This document shows, in pieces, positions 25,701 to 33,864 of a stretch of 40,384 nucleotides of DNA (positions are counted from its first letter, which is position 1; each line of letters starts with the position of its first letter). The stretch comes from CAZHRC01 sp964533865 (GTDB lineage Bacteria > Bacillota > Clostridia > Tissierellales > Peptoniphilaceae). The position numbers were made by a program, and so were the translations under genes. The DNA lies in the NCBI GenBank assembly GCA_964533865.1, contig CAZHRC010000020.1, positions 1-40,384 of the forward strand, read 5' to 3'. The notes below the pieces were generated by a model, which was not told where the DNA came from, did not search any database, and saw only the letters and a program-made list of their open reading frames with translations.

Positions 25701-28310
25701 ATGAAGAAAAAGACCTTATTGCCAGTGATTAAGGCGGGGGTGAGCTTTGTACTCGCCTGTAGCCTTGTGGCTTCGCCTGGTTTATCCTATGCACAGACCA
25801 CAAATTCCATGGTGGTAGCCTTGGAGAAGACCCCGACAAAACCAAGTCGTATCGCGGTGACCTTTAATGGCGACACAAAAACCCAAGTAGGTATCAATTG
25901 GTTTACGAAAGAACGCGTTGATGATGCAGTCGTAGTGGTATCGACATCAAAGGATTTTGTCGATGCAAAGACCTATAAGCCAGAGATTATCGAGGATGAG
26001 AACACCTTTTTACAAAGGGACGCCAATGGAAAAACCGTGTTTAAAAACTCAAAGACAGGTGAGGAATTTAGAGCGGAAGACCGTCCGCTAAAATGGTCTG
26101 CTGGAAAAGATGAACTACCTTTGGTAAAAAAAGTCAATGAGCATCGTTACTCAGTGATCATCGATGGATTGACAGCAGGCACAACTTATTATTATCGCGT
26201 TGGTCGCGTAGGCGATGCCGATGGACAAAGTGAAAGAGGTACCTTTAAAACAGGTGATAGTACGGCTAAGCCTTTTACCTTTGTTCAGTACACGGACACT
26301 CAAAACGCGTACTGGAATGAAGACCGCATCGACGAAGCGGCTTATGGTGCAGATACGTTGAAACGCGCTTTGGAGAAGTATCCTGACACGGGCTTTGCGC
26401 TTCACACCGGCGATTTTGTGGAAGTCGCAGAAATCGAAGACGAATGGGTAGACCTGATGGATCAATCTCAAGCGTCTTTTCTCTCCACGGTTTTAGTACC
26501 AACCTCTGGCAACCACGACGAATACACTTATGATTCGCGAGATCGCAAGAGCGCAACTGAAGTGGTCACAAAATTTACCGATCACTTTAATGTGCCTTTT
26601 CAAAAAGATGGGATTATGGGCGGTATCAATGGCGGCACATACTATTCTTATGATTACAACGGCGCACACTTTATTGTGTTGAATACAAACGACAACAACA
26701 ACGCTAAAAACCAAGCGGTCAGTCTTGAGCAAAGGGAATGGATGCGAAAAGATGTGGCGAAAGCTCGCGAAAATGGGGCGAACTGGATTATTCTCTCCTA
26801 TCATAAACCCCTATTCTCCAAAAGCTATCACTCGTTACAAGATACAGACGTCGCAAATGTAAGGCAAGAGTTGATGAAACTCATCGACGAGTTGGGTATT
26901 GACCTCGCGCTTCAAGGTCACGACCATGTTTTATCGGTGACGAAGAATTTAAAATACGGCGATTCGGCGGATCATTTCGCCAATGGTCAAGCGGTCAATA
27001 CGGTAAAAATTGAAGAAAATGGTCGCACCATGACCATTAATCCTGAAGGCACTAAGTTTATGATTCCCAATACGGCTGGCACAAAAGCTTATGATAACAT
27101 TTTTGATAAGCCATTGGCACACATTAAAAAAGTACGCCCTAAATTAGATTGGTTGACTCAATCGCAATTAGACGCTTATAATCACTTGTTTGAAATTGGC
27201 GATCAGCCACAGGACGCGCCAGAGTTTGCGGATTCCCACTCAAATATCCGCAACAATGTGATTCAAACTTTTGCGGCATTTGAAGTTCATCCAGACAAAA
27301 TCAACATTGACATCAATTATGTCAAGGGTGAGATCGTCAATCGAGACGCTTCAAAGCGCACCGTCGAAAGCATAGCAACTTTTGGTTTGGATAAGTCACA
27401 TAAACCTCTAAAGGCCGTTGAAAACAAGAAAATTGAGCGAGTATCCGGTTCAAATCGAATTGAAACGGCTGTGGCGGTGAGCAAAAAAGCCTATGACAAA
27501 GCGGATTCGGTCATTGTGGTCAACGCTATGGTTTACGCCGATAGTTTAATTGCCTCTTCCTTGAGCGGTATGTATGACGCGCCGATCCTTCTCGTTAATA
27601 AAGATGCCATACCTCAACAGGTTCACGCTGAAATTCAACGACTCGGTGCGACGAAGGCGATTCTCGTAGGGGGTACCAATGTATTGTCCAAAACCATCGA
27701 ATCAGCGTTACAAGTCAAAGATATCCAACGCTACGCTGGTAGCGACCGTTACGAAACGGCCAAAGTTGTCGCTGATGCCGTTGCTAAAAAAGGCGAAGTC
27801 AAAGAAGTGCTTATCGCAAGAGGAGACAACTTCCCTGATGCGTTGGCTGTGAGCGCACAAGCCCAACGGGATGTTACGCCTATTTTATTAACGCCGACGG
27901 CATCCCTTCACACGACGGCGAGCACCTTCTTAAAAGCGAATCAAGTCAAAAATGTGACGATTGCAGGTGGCGATGCTGCCGTAGGTGTTGAAGCGCAAAA
28001 TGCTATTCGAGGGATAGCCGATAATGTGGTGCGATTCCCTGGGGCAGATCGCTATCTCACAGCGCTAGGCGAAGCAATTCACAATTTTAAAGGTAGTAAA
28101 ACCGTCGTTATTGCCACTGGGGAAGACTTCCCTGACGCGCTGGCTGGCGCAGCGCTAGCAGGTGAGCTCGACGCTCCGATCGTCCTTAATCCTAAGGCTA
28201 ACCTCTACGACCAAGTCAAACGCTACATCGACGACTATGGTATCGAAAAGGTCTACATTCTTGGAGGAGAAAACGCCATCGCAAACAGCGTCTCCGATGG
28301 ATTAAAATAA
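25701..28310 (+). CDS. Secreted metallophosphoesterase with CWB2 wall-anchoring repeats
   Basis: An 869-residue exported protein. A signal peptide (MKKKTLLPVIKAGVSFVLAC, cleavage near SYAQT) precedes a fibronectin-like purple-acid-phosphatase N-terminal domain (about 45-165; TYYYRVGRVGD), a calcineurin-like phosphoesterase domain (about 193-545) and three CWB2 repeats (about 576-869; VSGSNRIETAV, YAGSDRYETAK and FPGADRYLTAL). Metal-binding motifs appear in order: YTDTQ, HTGDFVE, SGNHDE, SYHKP and QGHDH. It probably hydrolyses phosphate esters at the cell surface, held to the wall by the repeats. ATG 25701 is preferred over ATG 25680 because of AAAAGGAG upstream and the signal peptide. It is monocistronic. 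Confidence 0.92.
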   Translation: MKKKTLLPVIKAGVSFVLACSLVASPGLSYAQTTNSMVVALEKTPTKPSRIAVTFNGDTKTQVGINWFTKERVDDAVVVVSTSKDFVDAKTYKPEIIEDENTFLQRDANGKTVFKNSKTGEEFRAEDRPLKWSAGKDELPLVKKVNEHRYSVIIDGLTAGTTYYYRVGRVGDADGQSERGTFKTGDSTAKPFTFVQYTDTQNAYWNEDRIDEAAYGADTLKRALEKYPDTGFALHTGDFVEVAEIEDEWVDLMDQSQASFLSTVLVPTSGNHDEYTYDSRDRKSATEVVTKFTDHFNVPFQKDGIMGGINGGTYYSYDYNGAHFIVLNTNDNNNAKNQAVSLEQREWMRKDVAKARENGANWIILSYHKPLFSKSYHSLQDTDVANVRQELMKLIDELGIDLALQGHDHVLSVTKNLKYGDSADHFANGQAVNTVKIEENGRTMTINPEGTKFMIPNTAGTKAYDNIFDKPLAHIKKVRPKLDWLTQSQLDAYNHLFEIGDQPQDAPEFADSHSNIRNNVIQTFAAFEVHPDKINIDINYVKGEIVNRDASKRTVESIATFGLDKSHKPLKAVENKKIERVSGSNRIETAVAVSKKAYDKADSVIVVNAMVYADSLIASSLSGMYDAPILLVNKDAIPQQVHAEIQRLGATKAILVGGTNVLSKTIESALQVKDIQRYAGSDRYETAKVVADAVAKKGEVKEVLIARGDNFPDALAVSAQAQRDVTPILLTPTASLHTTASTFLKANQVKNVTIAGGDAAVGVEAQNAIRGIADNVVRFPGADRYLTALGEAIHNFKGSKTVVIATGEDFPDALAGAALAGELDAPIVLNPKANLYDQVKRYIDDYGIEKVYILGGENAIANSVSDGLK

Positions 28311-28333
28311 GGGCAAATCAATTCCATAAGCAC

Positions 28334-28366
28334 ATAAGCGGCGTGTCGACACGCCGCTTATTTTGT
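28334..28366 (+). terminator. Terminator after the metallophosphoesterase gene
   Basis: A long perfect palindrome AAGCGGCGTGTCGACACGCC continuing to CTT (28336-28359) followed by ATTTTGTGTTT. The T-run is interrupted, but the stem is very stable. Confidence 0.8.
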
Positions 28367-28628
28367 GTTTGAGGGTATCATACCGAGTGATCACAGGGAT
28401 GAGTCAGGTGATCGATGAGATTAAGATTTGGTTTAGCGGTGCTGAAAGCTGCGTGATCTGCTGTGAGTGGACAGGTGGCTTTTTTGCATTAACGGGTATA
28501 AATGACAAATATAGGATTTTTGGTCTACCCTTGGCAAAGGTCCAGAAAGTGGAGGGAAGAGTGATGGGGATGAAGTCGAGCTTGAATGGGAATCGTTGTA
28601 GCGGAGAGCGTGGGGAAGGAACGACGTC
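28367..28628. other. Leader region before larE, no recognised element
   Basis: About 260 bases upstream of larE without a convincing gene. An open frame of 89 codons (28363-28632) runs through it but has no ribosome-binding site and low-complexity, unconserved composition. No NiCo, Moco, cobalamin or T-box motif was recognised. A weak promoter-like TTGCAT with AATATA to its right lies near 28484-28513. Confidence 0.3.
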
Positions 28629-29378
28629 ATGAATTTAGAACATTTTTTTGAAGCACACCCCAAAGTCGCTCTGGCGTTTTCTGGAGGTGTGGATTCATCG
28701 TATTTATTGTATGCAGCGCTCCACTACGGGGCTACAGTACGCGCATATTATGTAAAATCCCCTTTTCAGCCGGCGTTTGAATGGGAGGATGCGAAGGCTG
28801 TGGTCGCAGAGTTGGGGGCGGATCTCACCGTTATCGAACGCGATGTGTTGACGGTGCCGGAGGTTTCTACCAATCCAGAAAACCGCTGTTATTATTGTAA
28901 GAGCGCCATCTTTTCGGCGATTCAGGATCGGGCGCGCCGGGATGGTTACGAGACGCTCATCGACGGTACCAATGCGTCCGATGAAGCGTCGGATCGACCA
29001 GGGATGAAGGCTCTTGAGGAGTTGTCGGTGCTATCGCCTCTTAGGCTTAGTGGGTTGACCAAGGAGGAGGTGCGCAAGCGATCGAGAGGAGCGGGGTTGT
29101 TTACATGGAATAAACCGGCATACGCTTGTTTGGCAACTCGAATACCATCGGGGGTGGCGATCGATGAAAAGAAGCTTGAAGCTGTCGAAGCCTCTGAGGA
29201 TGTATTATTTTCCCTTGGGTTTACAGATTTTAGGGTAAGGCTAATGGGCGATACAGCGAAGATTCAATTACCGGCGTCACAGTTTGAGCGGTTGTTGATT
29301 CATAGAGAAGAAGTATTGTTATCGTTGGAAAAGTTTTATCGGCACGTGGTATTGGATTTGGAGGCGCGAGGTGACTAG
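28629..29378 (+). CDS. larE: LarE: ATP-dependent sulfur transferase of NPN cofactor synthesis
   Basis: A 249-residue PP-loop protein of the LarE family. It converts pyridinium-3,5-biscarboxylic acid mononucleotide to the bisthiocarboxylic form after adenylation. The PP-loop SGGVDS is at 18-23, the ENRCYYCKSAIF block at 85-96 is family-typical, and WNKPAYACLATRIPSG (160-175) holds Cys167, which lines up with the sacrificial Cys176 of the Lactiplantibacillus plantarum enzyme. A second group of LarE proteins uses a [4Fe-4S] cluster instead; I cannot decide which mechanism applies. It starts with GGAAGG upstream of ATG 28629 and overlaps larB by eight bases. Confidence 0.93.
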   Translation: MNLEHFFEAHPKVALAFSGGVDSSYLLYAALHYGATVRAYYVKSPFQPAFEWEDAKAVVAELGADLTVIERDVLTVPEVSTNPENRCYYCKSAIFSAIQDRARRDGYETLIDGTNASDEASDRPGMKALEELSVLSPLRLSGLTKEEVRKRSRGAGLFTWNKPAYACLATRIPSGVAIDEKKLEAVEASEDVLFSLGFTDFRVRLMGDTAKIQLPASQFERLLIHREEVLLSLEKFYRHVVLDLEARGD

Positions 29379-30126
29379 GGATATTAAAGGGATACTGGAA
29401 AAGGTGCAAAGCGGTGGACTGAGTGTAGAAGAAGCAGTACTCGCCCTGAAAAAAGCGCCCTTTGAAGATATTGGCTACGCAAAGATCGACCATCATCGCC
29501 GCTTGCGCCAAGGGGCGGCTGAGGTGATTTACGGCGCTGGCAAAACCCCAGAGCACATGGTGGGGATCATTGAGAGGATGGTCGCCAATGACGAGAAAAC
29601 CATTGTCATCACGCGGATGAGCGAGGATGATGCGATGGCGGTGAATAAAATCCACCCGTTGTCTTACTACAAAGAGGCACGGGTGGGCATTGTGGGTAAC
29701 CTGCCCGAACCAAGTGATTGTGGGTACATTTTAGTGGCGACGGGGGGCACCTCGGATATTCCTGTGGCGGAAGAAGCTGCGCTAACGGCTATGGCCCACG
29801 GCAATGAGGTGGTGCGTGCTTATGATGTGGGCGTCGCTGGTTTACACCGATTATTGGCGCATATGGACGCGATCATGTCAGCGAGTGTCATCATTGCCGT
29901 CGCGGGTATGGAAGGAGCGCTCGCCAGCGTCATAGGCGGTTTAGCGGATTGTCCGGTGATCGCCGTGCCCACAAGTGTGGGCTATGGCGCGTCCTTTGGC
30001 GGCGTATCAGCGTTGTTGTCCATGCTCAACTCCTGCGCTAGCGGGGTGTCGGTGGTCAACATCGACAATGGGTTTGGCGCGGGGTACTTGGCGAGTATGA
30101 TCAATCAAAAGGGGAGTCGAACATGA
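29371..30126 (+). CDS. larB: LarB: NPN cofactor biosynthesis carboxylase/hydrolase
   Basis: A 251-residue LarB-family protein. LarB carboxylates the pyridinium ring of nicotinic acid adenine dinucleotide and releases AMP, the first step toward the nickel-pincer nucleotide. The C-terminal half is PurE-like: ATGGTSDIPVAEEAALTA, VIAVAGMEGALASVIGGL, CPVIAVPTSVGYGASFGG and a conserved end NIDNGFGAGYLA. The start is GTG 29371 (GGAGGCG six bases upstream), within the end of larE; its TGA overlaps the larC ATG. Length fits the family (about 250). Confidence 0.94.
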   Translation: MTRDIKGILEKVQSGGLSVEEAVLALKKAPFEDIGYAKIDHHRRLRQGAAEVIYGAGKTPEHMVGIIERMVANDEKTIVITRMSEDDAMAVNKIHPLSYYKEARVGIVGNLPEPSDCGYILVATGGTSDIPVAEEAALTAMAHGNEVVRAYDVGVAGLHRLLAHMDAIMSASVIIAVAGMEGALASVIGGLADCPVIAVPTSVGYGASFGGVSALLSMLNSCASGVSVVNIDNGFGAGYLASMINQKGSRT

Positions 30127-31424
30127 AAACATTGTACATCGATTGTGGCATGGGCGCAGCAGGGGACATGCTCACCGCAGCGCTTTTAGAGATCCATCCC
30201 CACCCGGAACGGGTGATAGCACAAATCAATGGTCTTGGGATCCCCGGAGTGAGTGTCGAAAGATTGGAAGAAACCAAGTGTGGTATCGTGGGCACGCGTT
30301 TTGCAGTCAAAGTCCACGGGGAAGAGGAGGAGAGCGTGGACGTTCAACATGATGGTGACCATCAGCATTCCCACGATCACCATCACCAACATTCCCATGA
30401 GCATCATCATGATCACCCCCATCATCACGGAAGTGGTGAGGATCATCGTGGATTGCACCACCATGGAGCAGGTGGTACCCATCATCACAATACCATCCAT
30501 GATATTAAACATATTATCGAAGGACTGGCCCTTTCCGATGGGGTAAAAGAAGATGTGATGGCGGTATACGGTCTTATCGCTGATGCGGAAAGTATCGCCC
30601 ACGGCGTTCCCGCTACAGAAATCCATTTTCACGAAGTCGGCGCCATGGATGCCATCGCAGATATCACGGCTGTTTGCCTGCTTATGGAAGCTATCGCACC
30701 GGAGAGAGTCGTAGTTTCTCCGATACACGTGGGGTCGGGGCAAGTAAAGTGCGCCCACGGTGTACTCCCAGTGCCTGCACCTGCAACGGCGACGATTTTA
30801 AAAGGGATTCCCATTTATGGAGGAGGGATTCGAGGGGAGCTATGCACGCCGACGGGAGCCGCCCTTCTCGTCCACTTCGCCACAGAATTTGGTAATATGC
30901 CGGTGATGGCTACGAGTGCTATCGGTTACGGTATGGGAAAAAAAGATTTTGAAGCGGCGAATAGTGTCCGTGTGTTTTTAGGAGAGACGACAAGCTCAGG
31001 TGATGTGGTATCGGAGTTGTCTTGCAACCTAGATGACATGACGCCAGAGGCGATCGCCTATGCGATGGAGGTGTTCTTTGACGCAGGTGCCCTTGAGGTG
31101 TATACGGTCCCCATCGGGATGAAAAAATCTCGAACGGGTACCCTACTATCGGTGATGTGCCCAGAACAAAAAAAAGACGCTATGATCCGATTGATGTTAA
31201 AGCACACGACGACCCTAGGCGTTCGAGAAAACACGAGTCGTCGCTACAAGCTCGATCGCTCCATCGTCAACAGAGAAACGTCTCTGGGTACCGTTCGCGA
31301 AAAAAGATCCAAAGGGTATGGTGTAGAAAAAACGAAAATCGAATTTGAAGATTTGGCGAAACTTGCCAAAGAAAATGACCTCAGCTTGGCTGAAGTTTTA
31401 GCAATAATTCAAGCCGACCGCTAA
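30123..31424 (+). CDS. larC: LarC: CTP-dependent nickel insertase, single ORF
   Basis: A 433-residue LarC. The family inserts nickel into the bisthiocarboxylated nucleotide with CTP to give the NPN cofactor. The N-terminus LYIDCGMGAAGDMLTAALLE, the central HEVGAMDAIADI and the C-terminal NLDDMTPEAIAYAMEVFFDA are family landmarks. Residues about 74-125 form an extreme His-rich segment (repeated HDHHH/HQH/HHH runs), which probably binds or stores nickel. In L. plantarum larC is split as larC1/larC2 and joined by programmed frameshifting; here the whole protein is one continuous frame. It overlaps larB (ATGA) and closes the larEBC operon. Confidence 0.95.
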   Translation: MKTLYIDCGMGAAGDMLTAALLEIHPHPERVIAQINGLGIPGVSVERLEETKCGIVGTRFAVKVHGEEEESVDVQHDGDHQHSHDHHHQHSHEHHHDHPHHHGSGEDHRGLHHHGAGGTHHHNTIHDIKHIIEGLALSDGVKEDVMAVYGLIADAESIAHGVPATEIHFHEVGAMDAIADITAVCLLMEAIAPERVVVSPIHVGSGQVKCAHGVLPVPAPATATILKGIPIYGGGIRGELCTPTGAALLVHFATEFGNMPVMATSAIGYGMGKKDFEAANSVRVFLGETTSSGDVVSELSCNLDDMTPEAIAYAMEVFFDAGALEVYTVPIGMKKSRTGTLLSVMCPEQKKDAMIRLMLKHTTTLGVRENTSRRYKLDRSIVNRETSLGTVREKRSKGYGVEKTKIEFEDLAKLAKENDLSLAEVLAIIQADR

Positions 31425-31464
31425 TACAAAACCTCTTTCTCGCTAGAGAAGGAGGTTTTGTATT
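31424..31464 (+). terminator. Long hairpin after larC
   Basis: Arms AATACAAAACCTC and GAGGTTTTGTATT, extended by TTCTC/GAGAA, around a GCTA loop, beginning in the larC stop codon. The T-rich part lies inside the descending arm and only ATTACC follows, so this could be a terminator or a bidirectional 3'-end structure. Confidence 0.6.
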
Positions 31465-31615
31465 ACCTGTAGACGGGCGATAATAGGAATTAGGCGACAA
31501 ATGCCATTGGGACAGGGCAGTGAGAAAATGCTCACTCTTTTATCGCGAAAGTGGCTTTTTAGACAATACAGTAAGGTATATCACAAAAATTCGCGTAAAA
31601 TACTAAAGTATCACC

Positions 31616-31644
31616 TTGACAAAAATACGAAGAGGAATTATCAT
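31616..31644 (+). promoter_or_regulatory. Near-consensus sigmaA promoter of the LarA-like operon
   Basis: A perfect TTGACA (31616-31621), 17-base spacer and TATCAT (31639-31644), 75 bases before the ferredoxin-like gene. It suggests the seven-gene cluster is transcribed separately from larEBC. The small palindrome GTATAC lies eight bases downstream of the -10. The rest of 31465-31718 shows no gene. Confidence 0.75.
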
Positions 31645-31718
31645 AGGTGTATACATCATATCAGAACGACGTGCGACAATATAGCACGAAAGGAAAAAGA
31701 AATGATTAGGAGGAGATC

Positions 31719-32342
31719 ATGAGAATTGTCACACAGCTGGCCATTGTTGATCGTGAAGCGTGTATTGGGTGCAAGATTTGTGAAAAGGTATGCCCGACCC
31801 TAGCGATTCATGTTGTCGACCGAAAAGCAGAGGTAAACAGAGAAGACTGTACAGGATGTAGTGGTTGTCAACAGCGGTGCCCCACGAGATGCATTACCAT
31901 GGAAGAGAGAGAAGACAAGAGAAAGATTGAGTTTAGTTGGGCTTCGGAGAATCAGGAGGAAATCGATGCGCTATGTCGAAAGGCGGAGTTTCATCCGGAG
32001 CAAATCATTTGCTACTGTACAGAAACCCGAGCAGAAGAACTAGCTGCAGCTGTTTTAGCAGGTAACGATACGCCTGAAAAACTGGCTTTAGTCACAGGGG
32101 TGCGCACAGGATGTAAAATCGAGTGTATCCAACCGGTATTGCGAATATTAGACGCTGCGGGCATAAAACCGACACCTCCTGAAGGTGGTTATCAATGGTA
32201 TGGTCTGACACCAACCATTTTTGATATTCCAGAAGAGATCAAGGCGAAATACTTAGCGGGTGGATTCAATTTTGATGGCGACATTGAACTGTTTGAAGAT
32301 GTTATTAACCACGGTCTAGATAAAGGAGGAAACTATGAGTAG
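31719..32342 (+). CDS. Ferredoxin with C-terminal BFD-like [2Fe-2S] domain
   Basis: A 207-residue cytoplasmic electron-transfer protein. The N-terminus has two [4Fe-4S] motifs (Cys15, 18, 21, 25 and Cys44, 47, 50, 54; each CxxCxxCxxxCP). Residues about 95-148 resemble the BFD (bacterioferritin-associated ferredoxin-like) [2Fe-2S] domain: CYC at 98-100 and CKIEC at 132-136. The spacing is CxC-x31-CxxxC, one residue more than the common CxxC ending. About 55 residues without a recognised domain follow. GGAGGAG precedes ATG 31719. It overlaps the LarA-like gene by eight bases, which implies joint production and possibly electron transfer to or from that enzyme or its cofactor. Confidence 0.85.
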   Translation: MRIVTQLAIVDREACIGCKICEKVCPTLAIHVVDRKAEVNREDCTGCSGCQQRCPTRCITMEEREDKRKIEFSWASENQEEIDALCRKAEFHPEQIICYCTETRAEELAAAVLAGNDTPEKLALVTGVRTGCKIECIQPVLRILDAAGIKPTPPEGGYQWYGLTPTIFDIPEEIKAKYLAGGFNFDGDIELFEDVINHGLDKGGNYE

Positions 32343-33792
32343 AAAACCAATCGTCCCAGCTCCACCAAGAGAGTCCCAGTACGGGGTGGATCCGAGTCTC
32401 GTTCAAAAACGCATGGCTGATCTACCAGGCATGACTTCGATTTTGGTCAAAGAATTGTTCCCGGATCTTCCAGATGTGATCTATCCCAATGGAGAGTTAA
32501 GCGAAGAACAGCAGATGGCAGTGATCCGAGAAGCGACGATAAAATCTTTGGAAAATGTCGATATGTCGATGATAAAACCGGAAAATTCCGTTAACATTTG
32601 CGCTTCTCACCACGGGTTCACCTTACTTGGCGGAAAAGCGTATGCGGAAATGTTGCGTACGGTTAAGGATGTGATTCAAGAGCGAACGGGATCAAAGAAT
32701 TTGAGACTTAGAGCAGGCGTGGGCATGCGCTTACGAGAAACCGAAGAGTACATTAAATCCCATAAACTCGACGAATACTTTGGTAAAGGCAAGGCAAAAG
32801 GCGTTGCGCCCATTGATCAAGGTATCGCGATTGAAACGGAGATTGGTACCCTTTACGGACTAAAAGAAGTTTACGATGCGGATTTTATGGTGCATTGTCA
32901 CAATTCCGACGTGCGTGAAGTACACTTCCATCGCCAGGTTGACCGGGTGGTCAAACCTTTTGGTATGTCATATGCCAGAGCGGAAACCCGCTCGACGTAT
33001 CATCAAAACCTCGGACCAAGAGGAGCGAATTTTACGGCTCGTTCGATCTTTAATTCGGAATTTGTCCAGAGCAAGTTTGCTTTTGCGACGTTCCTCGACA
33101 TGTGTCCAGGTGGGGTGGTCGGCGTCATTTCCGATAACGATCTCTACCGCATGAACGAAAAGTTGACCATAGACGGTTTGAAATACTACGGCAAAATCAT
33201 GACGTTATTCGGTGAGCTTTCCGATTGTATAGTTGGTCTGGATTTCCCTTGTCCTGTGCCTTACGTCTTTGCCTCAGGTGTGATTTACGCCAACTTCGTA
33301 GGGGCAAACGTGGATGCCTTCGACTTGAGAACCCTTCCGCCCTACACGTGGTACACCGAGTCCTTTTATGACAAAAACAACAAACCTTTGAGCGACAAGG
33401 TGGTTCCAGTCAATCCCCATATAAGAATGGTGATTCAAAACTACGCTTGGGGTGGCTATCCGAGCACGTTCTTTGCTCGACATACACCGACTATCGTAGT
33501 GGGCAGAGAACAAGCGGATATGATGACTCGCTGCCCGATGAACGTTTACTATATGGAAGAAGCAGTTATAGCTGATTCTTTAGATACGGCGATGAAATTT
33601 GCGTATAATTCGACCAAGACTGACAAGGTTGTCATTTTTGACGGGGCGGCAAGTGGTATCAACGTCAGTGAATCCATGGCGGCAGAAATGCTTGAAAAAG
33701 CGCCAATGGTATCTAAAAAAGTCGATGAAGTCCTGTTGAAGTTATGGTTAGACCAAAGGGGTTTAACGGATAAAGCGAAAAAACTCGGCTAG
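32335..33792 (+). CDS. Divergent LarA-family (DUF2088-like) putative NPN-dependent enzyme
   Basis: A 485-residue protein, longer than lactate racemase LarA (about 425). REVHFHRQVDRVVKPFG (194-210) and ETRSTYHQN (217-225) supply His197, Lys207 and His223. Their spacing (10 and 16) equals His174, Lys184 and His200 of LarA, where Lys184 tethers the nickel-pincer nucleotide, His200 binds Ni and His174 is catalytic. The equivalent of the other catalytic residue, His108, is at 197-66 = Met131 (GVGMRLRETEEY against GTHRPPTPEE in LarA). The LarA substrate-loop DHTRPTP is replaced by SHHGFTLLGG (91-100). So cofactor binding seems kept while chemistry or substrate has changed. The C-terminal half (VVIFDGAASGINVSE) is unfamiliar. 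GGAGG is eight bases upstream of ATG 32335. Confidence 0.75.
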   Translation: MSRKPIVPAPPRESQYGVDPSLVQKRMADLPGMTSILVKELFPDLPDVIYPNGELSEEQQMAVIREATIKSLENVDMSMIKPENSVNICASHHGFTLLGGKAYAEMLRTVKDVIQERTGSKNLRLRAGVGMRLRETEEYIKSHKLDEYFGKGKAKGVAPIDQGIAIETEIGTLYGLKEVYDADFMVHCHNSDVREVHFHRQVDRVVKPFGMSYARAETRSTYHQNLGPRGANFTARSIFNSEFVQSKFAFATFLDMCPGGVVGVISDNDLYRMNEKLTIDGLKYYGKIMTLFGELSDCIVGLDFPCPVPYVFASGVIYANFVGANVDAFDLRTLPPYTWYTESFYDKNNKPLSDKVVPVNPHIRMVIQNYAWGGYPSTFFARHTPTIVVGREQADMMTRCPMNVYYMEEAVIADSLDTAMKFAYNSTKTDKVVIFDGAASGINVSESMAAEMLEKAPMVSKKVDEVLLKLWLDQRGLTDKAKKLG

Positions 33793-33798
33793 TGTGAG

Positions 33799-33821
33799 GG
33801 AGGTAGTCGATGGCTACCTCC
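33799..33821 (+). other. Intercistronic hairpin between LarA-like and permease genes
   Basis: A perfect 8-bp stem GGAGGTAG/CTACCTCC with a 7-base loop in the 72-base gap. There is no T-run, so it is more likely an mRNA-processing or stabilising element than a terminator. Confidence 0.5.
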
Positions 33822-33864
33822 GCTATCTACAAGTTCAAAGAAATAATTGATTGGAGTATGACCT

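Noticed and set aside
28363..28632. Open reading frame of 89 codons before larE
   Set aside because: It has no ribosome-binding site, its composition is not protein-like, and it only runs into the larE start in another frame.
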